NCBI RefSeq assembly: GCF_023715405.1
Contig: NZ_JAMBOC010000001.1
Span: forward strand, 1,550,001-1,614,000
Length of the DNA stretch: 64,000 nt
Origin: Solibacillus isronensis
GTDB taxonomy: Bacteria; Bacillota; Bacilli; Bacillales_A; Planococcaceae
Direction: 5' to 3'
Shown here in pieces: positions 1 through 7,057 of the stretch (position 1 is the first letter of the stretch; each line of letters starts with the position of its first letter). The position numbers were made by a program, and so were the translations under genes. The notes under the pieces were generated by a model, which ran no database searches, was not told the origin of the DNA, and saw only the letters and a list, made by a program, of their open reading frames with translations.

Positions 1-378
1 CGCAATCGGGCGTTCGCTTTTCACCCCTCGCAGATCTTCCACTTCCGCGCGCGTGATCGGCTGCTTATACGCTATAATTGCCAGAACCTCTAATGAAGCT
101 GCGGTTAATACTTGATTTGTCGGGTTTTCAATTAATTTTTTCAATGTGTCCGTCACTTCCGGTTTTGTTGTTAACTGATATGTACCGGCAAGCTGTTTTA
201 ATGTAATTCCCCGCATTTCCTCCTCATTGTAATGAGACAGGAGTTCGCTTAATCCCGCTTCAATATCCATAGGTTCTACTTCTATATATTGTGCAAGTTG
301 TTTAACGGTCATACCTTCATCACCAGCTACGAATAATAGTGCCTCAATTCGGCTCAGTAAGTTGTTCGAATTCATCAT
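1..378 (-). CDS. scpB: Segregation and condensation protein ScpB (5' part only, runs off the window)
   Basis: ScpB is the winged-helix kleisin partner that binds ScpA and SMC to compact and segregate the chromosome. Only the first 126 codons are in the window; the gene continues beyond base 1. The start is a tandem ATG-ATG at 378-373 behind a GAGGAGATC ribosome binding site, and the protein opens with a short leader then LLSRIEALLFVAGDEGMT, typical of ScpB. It overlaps the end of scpA by 35 bases, the translationally coupled arrangement usual in Firmicutes. The gene was recognised by direct translation of the minus strand. Confidence 0.92.
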   Translation of the reverse strand, partial: MMNSNNLLSRIEALLFVAGDEGMTVKQLAQYIEVEPMDIEAGLSELLSHYNEEEMRGITLKQLAGTYQLTTKPEVTDTLKKLIENPTNQVLTAASLEVLAIIAYKQPITRAEVEDLRGVKSERPIA

Positions 379-1126
379 TGATCTCCTCTTTTGTCAATAA
401 TACAGATAAATCATCGAAGTTATTTTGCTGTTCGACAAAAATCACTTGGCGCTTCATTAATTCCAGTAATGTTAAAAACGTCAATACAAGCATTGGCTTA
501 TCCTCTGCTTCAAACAATTGCGAGAACATCACTCTTCCGCCTGCATTTTTTAAAATGTTCACAACGGAACGCATTTGTTCCTTCACTGAAATTTCCTGTC
601 TTGCGATACGCGTTGACAATGGTTTTTTCAACTGTTTACGACGCATCAGTTTTTGAAACGCACTTAACATATCGTAAACATTTACATTTTGATCAAAAAG
701 CGCTAATTGTTCTTCCGGCATAAATTCCGACAAGTCTGCAGGCGCTTTCGTGAACACTTGCCCGCGTTCTGTTTCCAATTCCTGAAGTTGAACAGCTGCT
801 TCTTTATACTTTTTATATTCGATTAAACGTGCAACAAGCTCTTCCCGTGGATCGACCTCATCTATTTCGAGCTCCTCTGCATCGATTTCGTTTTCATTAA
901 TCGGAATGAGCATACGGCTTTTAATCGCCAATAATGTTGCGGCCATTACTAAATACTCGCTTGCTTCATTCAGTTCCAATGTTTGCATCGCATGGATATG
1001 ATCAATATACTGTTCCGTTAATTCCGCCATTGGAATATCATATATATCAATTTCCAAACGATGAATTAAATGCAATAATAAATCTAGTGGCCCGCTAAAG
1101 GCGTCTAGTTTCACTTCGTAAGACAT
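344..1126 (-). CDS. scpA: Segregation and condensation protein ScpA (kleisin)
   Basis: ScpA is the kleisin subunit that bridges the SMC heads and, with ScpB, forms the bacterial condensin needed for chromosome partition. The 260-residue product has the family length and the hallmark N-terminal segment FSGPLDLLLHLI (about residues 9-20), which forms the SMC-neck binding helical bundle. The middle is acidic and the C-terminus is winged-helix-like (ISVKEQMRSVVNILKNAGGR). It starts with ATG after an AGGTGGT-like site in the 146-base gap from the divergent DUF309 gene. It is followed by scpB with overlap, so the two are one operon. Confidence 0.95.
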   Translation of the reverse strand: MSYEVKLDAFSGPLDLLLHLIHRLEIDIYDIPMAELTEQYIDHIHAMQTLELNEASEYLVMAATLLAIKSRMLIPINENEIDAEELEIDEVDPREELVARLIEYKKYKEAAVQLQELETERGQVFTKAPADLSEFMPEEQLALFDQNVNVYDMLSAFQKLMRRKQLKKPLSTRIARQEISVKEQMRSVVNILKNAGGRVMFSQLFEAEDKPMLVLTFLTLLELMKRQVIFVEQQNNFDDLSVLLTKEEINDEFEQLTEPN

Positions 1127-1272
1127 AAAATACCACCTATCGTTAATCGGAAATTATCATTAGCATCTAATTCGCTATGATTAATTTTACGTTTTGCTAG
1201 TTACTTTATTCGTCAAAATTCAACAAAATATAGCAGAACCTATCTAATTAGTATAGAGGAAAGGGGACAACA

Positions 1273-1773
1273 ATGCATCCTTTGTTTCATCCACTATTTA
1301 TCGATTATTGCGCCTATTTTAATGGCAATAATGACTATTTTGAATGCCATGAAGTTTTAGAAGAATATTGGAAAGAAATTGCACCAAAAGAAAAGCTCCA
1401 TCCGTTAGTAGGCTATGTCCAGCTTGCGACAGGTATGTACCACTTTCGGCGGGCAAATGTTACTGGCGCTGCACGCATAATGGAGAAAGCCATTGTTAAC
1501 TTTGAGCTGAATCATAATAGTCAATTTTTCGAGTTTATCGATGTAAGACAACTGCTTCGCCTAATGAAAAACCAACTTCGAAAAATGCAGGAAAATGAAC
1601 CATTCGCACACTTTACACTGCCTATTACAGATCGACAGCTTCAAGAATTGGTACATGAAAGAATAAAGTCGATTCCTCTAATGGATTCACACTTTATTTT
1701 CAATAAACATATGCTTCGGGACCGGACTGAAATACTTGAAGCTAGAGAATTAAAAAAAAGAAGTCGACAGTAA
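1273..1773 (+). CDS. DUF309 family protein (YpuF-like)
   Basis: The 166-residue protein opens with the DUF309 signature: FNGNNDYFECHEVLEEYWKE at about residues 16-35, followed by a helical QLATGMYHFRRAN segment. In B. subtilis the equivalent gene (ypuF) also lies beside scpA and ribT, so position supports the call. DUF309 is an all-helical family whose conserved His/Glu residues suggest a ligand or metal site; its biochemical role is not known to me. Start ATG lies 6-7 bases behind GAGGAAAGGGGA. It ends in an intrinsic terminator shared with ribT. Confidence 0.85.
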   Translation: MHPLFHPLFIDYCAYFNGNNDYFECHEVLEEYWKEIAPKEKLHPLVGYVQLATGMYHFRRANVTGAARIMEKAIVNFELNHNSQFFEFIDVRQLLRLMKNQLRKMQENEPFAHFTLPITDRQLQELVHERIKSIPLMDSHFIFNKHMLRDRTEILEARELKKRSRQ

Positions 1774-1790
1774 ATTAGTCGACTTCTTTT
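1757..1790. terminator. Bidirectional intrinsic terminator embedded in two converging gene ends
   Basis: A 13-bp perfect stem (AAAAGAAGTCGAC pairing with GTCGACTTCTTTT) has an 8-base loop and A/T tails on both sides. The stem arms are the last codons of the DUF309 gene and of ribT, and both stop codons lie in the loop. Confidence 0.85.
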
Positions 1791-2134
1791 AATATAGGTA
1801 TACATTTCTGGACAAATGCACTTGTATCTTCATTCGCTTGAATATGCTCATACCCCATATTCCGCAGTTCATGTAACATCTTTAATGCGACACCTTCACC
1901 CCGATACGATGGGATGACTGTAATATGTTGGACGATTGCAGCATCTTTTTCTTCTGCAATCCCAATAGCCCCTACATATTCTTCGCCATTTTTCCATAAG
2001 AAAAGTGTCCAATTTTCATTTTGATCATAATGTTGAATGGTTTCCATTAAGCGTTTAATATCTTTTTCTTGCGGCATTAACGAAATTAATCCCATTGCAA
2101 TTTTTTCAAGTGCTTTTTTATATCGAACTAACAT
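1775..2134 (-). CDS. ribT: GNAT acetyltransferase RibT
   Basis: RibT is a GNAT-fold N-acetyltransferase associated with riboflavin loci in bacilli; its substrate is not established. I set the start at 2134 (MLVRYKKALEKIAMGLISLMP). This gives 119 residues, close to the B. subtilis length (~124), and places GAGGGA 8 bases upstream; the longer reading from 2200 adds a poorly matching N-terminus. The acetyl-CoA binding region is visible as VQHITVIPSYRGEGVALKMLHEL (about residues 68-90). No rib biosynthesis genes lie beside it here, unlike B. subtilis. Its last codons form the terminator shared with the DUF309 gene. Confidence 0.82.
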   Translation of the reverse strand: MLVRYKKALEKIAMGLISLMPQEKDIKRLMETIQHYDQNENWTLFLWKNGEEYVGAIGIAEEKDAAIVQHITVIPSYRGEGVALKMLHELRNMGYEHIQANEDTSAFVQKCIPILKEVD

Positions 2135-2211
2135 TTTACATTCCCTCAATTCTACCATTGCACATCCTATCAAAAGATCGACCGAAATGCAATAACACAA
2201 TTTTCCAACGT

Positions 2212-2325
2212 TCAGTTTGAAAATTTGTAAATTAGCGGACTAATAATGTAAATAAACAAGAGCGACCAAATCACAATTCCAATTAATAGACCGAAACCCC
2301 ATTTAGCTTGCTTTGATAATTTCAA
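2212..2325 (-). CDS. Small membrane protein, 37 residues, downstream of lysA
   Basis: This short gene starts with TTG four codons after the ATG-frame end of lysA; AAGGGTGAA inside the last lysA codons serves as the ribosome binding site. The product begins MKLSKQAKWGFG, has one long hydrophobic helix (LLIGIVIWSLLFIYIISPLIY), and ends in KFSN. The basic N-terminus suggests an N-in single-pass membrane peptide. I do not recognise a family. Lysine-rich start, a clean transmembrane segment and tight coupling to lysA argue that it is real, but only conservation would prove it. Confidence 0.55.
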   Translation of the reverse strand: MKLSKQAKWGFGLLIGIVIWSLLFIYIISPLIYKFSN

Positions 2326-2328
2326 CGG

Positions 2329-3648
2329 CTATTCACCCTTTGTAAATGTTAACGGCAAATCATTTGTCACTAAATCTTCATAGCTTTCACGTTTAATCGC
2401 TAATTGGTGCTCTCCATTTTCAACGAACACAACTGCCGGTCTTGGAACACGGTTATAGTTTGATGCCATCGAATAACCGTATGCCCCTGTACAGAACATC
2501 GCTAAAATATCACCGGTATGTGCATTTTGTAATGACGCATCAATAATTAACTTATCTCCTGACTCACATAGCTTACCTGCAACAGTGTATGTACTTGTTT
2601 TTGGATCATTTGCTTTATTGGCAATTATCGCTTCATATTTTGCATCGTAAAGTGCTGGACGGATATTATCGCTCATCCCGCCATCAACAGCAATATATTC
2701 ACGCACATTTGGTACTGTTTTCTGAGAACCGATTGTGTACAGTGATGTACCAGCATCTCCAACTAAAGAGCGGCCTGGCTCTATCCAAATTTCCGGCATT
2801 GCCAAATTAAGTTTTTTACTTTCATCCTGCACTGTTCGAATCATGTCCGCAACATATTCATGAGGTTCTAAAGGCTTGTCCTCTTCTGTATAACGGATTC
2901 CGAAGCCACCGCCAAGATTCAGTACCTGTGCAATAAAACCGTGCTGTTCCTTCCATGCACCCATTTTTTGCATTACTTTACCTGCTGCCAAACTAAAGCC
3001 TTCTGTTTCAAAAATTTGAGAGCCGATGTGGCAATGTAAACCTAATAGTTCGATATGTTCATCGTTTACTACTTGCTTAAATGCCTCATCAGCTTGTCCA
3101 TTATTTAAGTCAAAGCCAAATTTAGAATCTGCTTGACCTGTTGTAATAAAATCATGTGTATGTGCTTCAACACCTGGTGTTACACGTAATAAAATTTTCA
3201 TTTGCTGATTTTTCTGCTGTGCAATTTCTTTAATTAACGAAATCTCGTAAAAGTTATCGACTACAATACAACCGATTCCCGTTTCAAACGCCAATTCAAG
3301 TTCGGCAACCGATTTATTATTGCCATGGAAATGGATGCGATCTGCCGGGAATCCAGCTTTAATCGCTGTATAAAGTTCTCCTCCTGATACAACATCCAGC
3401 GACAGGTTTTCCTGCGCAGCTAACTGATATGCCGCAACACAGGCAAATGCTTTAGATGCATAAGCAACTTGCGCTTTTACACCTAATTGTTCAAATGTAT
3501 CGATAAAGCCGCGTGAACGTTTACGAATTAACGCTGTATCATAAACGAATAACGGTGTCCCGTATTGTTTTGCCAATTCAATTGTATCTACTCCGCCAAT
3601 TGTTAAATGGCCGAGTTCATTAATTTGCTGTGTTCCATATAAATGCAT
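2329..3648 (-). CDS. lysA: Diaminopimelate decarboxylase
   Basis: LysA is the PLP enzyme that decarboxylates meso-diaminopimelate to L-lysine, the last step of lysine synthesis. The 439-residue product has the fold-III decarboxylase layout. The PLP lysine lies in AYASKAF (K66), HIGSQIF follows at mid-protein, the phosphate-binding GGGFG is near residue 245, and the inter-subunit CESGD motif and GAYGYSMAS lie near the C-terminus. Placed directly after spoVAF, it sits at the end of the spoIIA/spoVA cluster exactly as in B. subtilis, where lysine and DAP supply matter for spore cortex. A TTG-started microprotein overlaps its control region downstream. Confidence 0.97.
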   Translation of the reverse strand: MHLYGTQQINELGHLTIGGVDTIELAKQYGTPLFVYDTALIRKRSRGFIDTFEQLGVKAQVAYASKAFACVAAYQLAAQENLSLDVVSGGELYTAIKAGFPADRIHFHGNNKSVAELELAFETGIGCIVVDNFYEISLIKEIAQQKNQQMKILLRVTPGVEAHTHDFITTGQADSKFGFDLNNGQADEAFKQVVNDEHIELLGLHCHIGSQIFETEGFSLAAGKVMQKMGAWKEQHGFIAQVLNLGGGFGIRYTEEDKPLEPHEYVADMIRTVQDESKKLNLAMPEIWIEPGRSLVGDAGTSLYTIGSQKTVPNVREYIAVDGGMSDNIRPALYDAKYEAIIANKANDPKTSTYTVAGKLCESGDKLIIDASLQNAHTGDILAMFCTGAYGYSMASNYNRVPRPAVVFVENGEHQLAIKRESYEDLVTNDLPLTFTKGE

Positions 3649-3751
3649 CGTATTCTCCCCTGACTTTAGCTAATCCTCGCTAATATTCTCAAAAATCACA
3701 AAATATTATATGAGAACTTTAACATAGGTGTCAAAGTGATGCAATTCATGT

Positions 3752-5197
3752 TTATACACGTTTTCGCTTTTTTGCGTTCACTATAAATGGTCTTGGAGCA
3801 TCCTCCGACATAGGTGTCCGAATAATGACACGTGCGAACGCCTTTGGGAAAAACGGAACAAGAGGCCATAAATACGGAACATTCATCGGCTTTAATGAGC
3901 ATAAGTACGTAAAAATCAGGAATCCGCCAATAAAGAATCCATTGATACCAAATAACGCCGTCGCACTTAACAACATCAAACGGAAAACTTTCACTGAAAT
4001 ACTCAATTCGTAGTTCGGAATAGCAAATGTAAAAATTGCGGTAATCGCGGTATATAAAACAATTTCACTTGAAAATAGTCCAACGTCAATCGCAATTTGT
4101 CCGATGATAATACCGGCGATTAAACCCATTGCAGTCGATAACGGTGTCGGTGTATGAATCGCAGCAATTCGCAAATATTCAATTCCGATATCCGCAATTA
4201 ATATTTGCAGGAATATAGGAATTTCACCACTTTCATTTATCCCGATAAATGCTAACTTATCGGGGAGTAACTCAGGATGTGTAACGAGTAAATACCAAAA
4301 AGGAAGTAAAAGAAAACTTAAAATAACCGCTCCAAAACGAAGAAACCGCATCATCGTACCGACTAACGGCGCCTGGCGATATTCTTCCGCATGCTGCAGC
4401 AAATGGAACATGGTGACAGGAATAAGCATTACAGAAGGCGATGTATCGACCATTATCGCAATATGCCCCTCTAAAATATGGGCAGCTACAATGTCAGGCC
4501 GCTCCGTATAACGCACAAAAGGCAACGGGTGATATTTCTGTTTAAACAGCCATTCCTCCAGCGATTTGTCACTCATCGTTAACCCATCATGCCTAATTTG
4601 CTGAAGTCGTTCAACAAGCCAGTTAAGATGCTTATCATTGACTAAATCACTCATATAGGAAAGAACGACATCTGTTTGACTATAGGTCGTTACATGGTGC
4701 ATTTGAAATCGCAGCTTTTCACTTCGAATTCGTCGACGAACTAATGCCGTGTTCAAAATAATATTTTCGGCAAAACCATCGCGCGAACCACGAATAACCT
4801 TTTCATTATCCGGCTCTTCCGGATTCCGACCCGGATAATTCCGGAATTCCGCCAAATAACAATAACCGCTCTTCGTTACAAAGCCTACCCGGCCACTTAA
4901 TACGCCGAGCATAAAGTCATCAATCGATTTCGCTAAATCTACCCCATAATAATTGAAGTGGGCGTGAAAATAGTCCTGTTCATCCAGAATTTCTTCTTCC
5001 TCATTGTCACGCTGTAATTCCGAAAGAATTTCTGTCAAACTGTCTCCATTTACGAGCCCGCTCACATATACCGTTAATGTCGGCAAATTTTTGATCATAA
5101 TTTCTTTAATACATAAATCAAAATTTTTATCTGGTTCAAATTGTGAATTAAAAAATCCTTCTGCAATTTTCATTGATGTAAAAAGCTGATTTGTCAT
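3752..5197 (-). CDS. spoVAF: Stage V sporulation protein AF (GerA-type A subunit)
   Basis: SpoVAF is a forespore inner-membrane protein of the spore germinant receptor A-subunit family. It is associated with the SpoVA dipicolinate channel and modulates germination. The 481-residue protein has the expected layout: a soluble N-terminal region with LALVRRRIRSEKLR-type sequence (about residues 150-165), DTSPSVMLIPVTMFH, a transmembrane bundle from about 285 to 430, and a basic C-terminal tail ending KKRKRV. In B. subtilis it is the last gene of spoVAA-AF. Here it follows sigF after 61 bases with no other spoVA gene between. Start ATG is preceded by GGTGAAAAA. Confidence 0.9.
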   Translation of the reverse strand: MTNQLFTSMKIAEGFFNSQFEPDKNFDLCIKEIMIKNLPTLTVYVSGLVNGDSLTEILSELQRDNEEEEILDEQDYFHAHFNYYGVDLAKSIDDFMLGVLSGRVGFVTKSGYCYLAEFRNYPGRNPEEPDNEKVIRGSRDGFAENIILNTALVRRRIRSEKLRFQMHHVTTYSQTDVVLSYMSDLVNDKHLNWLVERLQQIRHDGLTMSDKSLEEWLFKQKYHPLPFVRYTERPDIVAAHILEGHIAIMVDTSPSVMLIPVTMFHLLQHAEEYRQAPLVGTMMRFLRFGAVILSFLLLPFWYLLVTHPELLPDKLAFIGINESGEIPIFLQILIADIGIEYLRIAAIHTPTPLSTAMGLIAGIIIGQIAIDVGLFSSEIVLYTAITAIFTFAIPNYELSISVKVFRLMLLSATALFGINGFFIGGFLIFTYLCSLKPMNVPYLWPLVPFFPKAFARVIIRTPMSEDAPRPFIVNAKKRKRV

Positions 5198-5258
5198 TTT
5201 TTCACCGCTTATTCATATTTAGTCTAATGCACCATGGAGTAATTGCGGGTCACTTAAC

Positions 5259-6026
5259 TTATCTGCTTAATGTAGACTGATCCATCCATGATTTCAACTG
5301 GGCTAGTATTTTCTTTTCCAATCGTGATACTTGTACTTGTGAGATACCGAGACGATCGGCAATTTCCGTTTGGGTTAAATCCAGATAATAGCGGAAATAA
5401 ATAATCGATTGTTCCCGTTTCCCTAGTCTCTTCAACATGTCTTTCAATGGCACATAATCAAATGCAAGCTCAGACTTATCGTCACGCATCTGATCCATTA
5501 ATGTAATGGAATCTCCATCATTTTCAAAGAGCTGATCATGCAAACTCGCCGGATCACGCATTGCATCAGTTGCCAATAAAATATCTTCTTGTGAAACTTG
5601 CAATATTTCAGCCAATTCTGCAACAGATGGAGGTTTTTCATTCGTTTTTAAATAGTCATCAGTCGCATGACGAATTTTGTAATTCAATTCCCTTATAGAA
5701 CGACTTACCTTTACCATGCCGTCATCTCTTAAAAAACGTTGAATCTCCCCAATTATCATCGGCACTGCATATGTGGAAAATTTCACTTCATAGGACAAGT
5801 CGAATTTATCAACCGATTTCATTAAGCCAATACAGCCAATTTGAAACAAATCTTCCAGTTCAACACCTCTTGACGCAAAGCGTTGAACGATAGACCAAAC
5901 AAGTCTAGTATTTCCTTCAATCATCGTTTTTCTCGCAACTTGATCGCCTTGTTGTGACTTTGCGATTAGTTCACGCATATAAGCTTGCGTTAATAACGTT
6001 TCAGATGACTGCTCGATGTTCCCCAT
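5259..6026 (-). CDS. sigF: RNA polymerase sporulation sigma factor SigF
   Basis: SigF is the first forespore-specific sigma factor, held inactive by SpoIIAB until SpoIIAA is dephosphorylated. The 255-residue protein has all regions: region 2 (NTRLVWSIVQRF, ELEDLFQIGCIGLMKSVDKFD, FSTYAVPMIIGEIQRFLRDD), region 3 (LNYKIRHATDDYLKTNEKPPSVAELAEIL) and the region 4 helix-turn-helix (LTQTEIADRLGISQVQVSRLEKKIL). It is the third gene of the spoIIA operon, 12 bases after spoIIAB, so the sigma and its anti-sigma are co-produced. Confidence 0.97.
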   Translation of the reverse strand: MGNIEQSSETLLTQAYMRELIAKSQQGDQVARKTMIEGNTRLVWSIVQRFASRGVELEDLFQIGCIGLMKSVDKFDLSYEVKFSTYAVPMIIGEIQRFLRDDGMVKVSRSIRELNYKIRHATDDYLKTNEKPPSVAELAEILQVSQEDILLATDAMRDPASLHDQLFENDGDSITLMDQMRDDKSELAFDYVPLKDMLKRLGKREQSIIYFRYYLDLTQTEIADRLGISQVQVSRLEKKILAQLKSWMDQSTLSR

Positions 6027-6038
6027 CCCCTTATTTCG

Positions 6039-6485
6039 TTATGTCACGAGTGTCCCTATTGGCAAAATTTGTTTTGTGAATGTTACGACTGTGCCTTTTC
6101 CTAGTACGGATTCTACTTGCAGGAAATCCGAAAAACTTTCCATGATTGTAAAGCCCATTCCGGAACGTTCTAGCTCCGGCTTCGTTGTAAATAATGGCTC
6201 ACGTGCTTGTTCGATATCTTCAATTCCGCAACCTTCATCTTTAATTGTCACACTTACTTCTGAACCGTAACGAACCGCATAAACAGTAATGATGCCATGC
6301 GGATTATCGGCATAACCATGAATAATGGCATTCGATACAGCTTCTGATACGATTGTTTTACATTCCGATAGTTCTTCAATTGTCGGATCGAGTTGTGCCA
6401 TAAAGCTTGTAACGGCAATACGTGCCAACCCTTCATTTTCACTGCGCGCCAAAAAAGTTAGCGTCATTTCGTTATCCATTGACAA
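6039..6485 (-). CDS. spoIIAB: Anti-sigma F factor and serine kinase SpoIIAB
   Basis: SpoIIAB is a GHKL-fold kinase that binds SigF and phosphorylates SpoIIAA. The 148-residue product matches family length. The ATP-binding N box is AVSNAIIHGY (about residues 49-58), the G1 box DEGCGIED (about 86-93), and the G2 region MGFTIMESF (about 112-120). The start overlaps the end of spoIIAA by 22 bases, giving translational coupling that keeps the anti-sigma and anti-anti-sigma in step. Confidence 0.97.
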   Translation of the reverse strand: MSMDNEMTLTFLARSENEGLARIAVTSFMAQLDPTIEELSECKTIVSEAVSNAIIHGYADNPHGIITVYAVRYGSEVSVTIKDEGCGIEDIEQAREPLFTTKPELERSGMGFTIMESFSDFLQVESVLGKGTVVTFTKQILPIGTLVT

Positions 6486-6826
6486 TCCCCCTCGCTGTGT
6501 GAAATAACTTGCTGTTCAGATGCAAATTGTATGAGATTTCCTAAACCGGAATACTGGAATATTTTTTGCATCGTTTTTGACGGATTTAACAAAATTGTTT
6601 GTCCATCGACAGCTCGGAGTTCTCGCATTCTGCCAAGCACTAACCCAATTCCGGAACTGTCCATAAAATGCAAATGCTCTAAATTCCAAACGAGTAATTT
6701 TACATTTCCTTGTAAAATAGCTTTCGATATATGTGTTCTCACTTTTTCTGTCTCATGATGATCCAGTTCGCCAAATAGTTGGACAATCAATACATCATTT
6801 GGATACATCGTTAAATTAAAGTTCAC
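6464..6826 (-). CDS. spoIIAA: Anti-anti-sigma factor SpoIIAA
   Basis: SpoIIAA is the STAS-domain switch that, when unphosphorylated, pulls SpoIIAB off SigF. The 120-residue protein has the STAS fold and the phospho-acceptor motif FMDSSGIGLVLGR; the serine corresponding to B. subtilis Ser58 is present at residue 58. The start is GTG, 8-9 bases behind AGGAGG. It is first in the operon and is driven by a sigma-H type promoter just upstream. Confidence 0.96.
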   Translation of the reverse strand: MNFNLTMYPNDVLIVQLFGELDHHETEKVRTHISKAILQGNVKLLVWNLEHLHFMDSSGIGLVLGRMRELRAVDGQTILLNPSKTMQKIFQYSGLGNLIQFASEQQVISHSEGDCQWITK

Positions 6827-6850
6827 CTACATCGCCTCCTTCTTGCATGC

Positions 6851-6879
6851 AAATTCGGCAAGTTGAGAAATAATCCTAT
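6851..6879 (-). promoter_or_regulatory. Sigma-H promoter of the spoIIA operon
   Basis: On the minus strand, ATAGGATTA (6879-6871) and GCCGAATTT (6859-6851) are separated by 11 bases. This matches the sigma-H consensus RNAGGAWWW-N11/12-RNNGAATWW at every position and lies 25 bases from the spoIIAA GTG. spoIIA is sigma-H dependent in B. subtilis, so the assignment agrees with biology. Confidence 0.85.
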
Positions 6880-6884
6880 CTAGC

Positions 6885-6930
6885 TGACAAAACTAGTGCT
6901 CATTCGTTAAAAGTAGTGCTCGTGCGACAA
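6885..6930 (-). promoter_or_regulatory. Possible Spo0A boxes and a direct repeat upstream of spoIIA
   Basis: Upstream of the sigma-H promoter the minus strand carries near matches to the Spo0A core TGNCGAA: TGTCGCA (6929-6923) and TAACGAA (6909-6903). The plus strand has TAGTGCTC twice, about 23 bases apart. Spo0A~P activates this promoter in B. subtilis; each box here has one mismatch, so this is suggestive only. Confidence 0.35.
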
Positions 6931-6979
6931 CTAAAATCAGTATAGGTAGCGCGGTCTATTTTTAATCATTCCTAACATG

Positions 6980-7025
6980 AAAAAAGAGACTGAACAGAAA
7001 GTTTTACCTTTCCATTCAGTCTCTT
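6980..7025 (-). terminator. Intrinsic terminator after the SulP gene
   Basis: Minus-strand stem AAGAGACTGAA with TTCAGTCTCTT around a 20-base loop, followed by TTTTT. It lies between the SulP stop and the spoIIA promoter and insulates the sporulation operon. Confidence 0.85.
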
Positions 7026-7057
7026 ATTCTTTGTTCTTTTTTTTACTTTTATACATG

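Noticed and set aside
3696..3902. Small reading frame overlapping the 3' end of spoVAF
   Set aside because: It is a shadow of spoVAF in another frame with no ribosome binding site.
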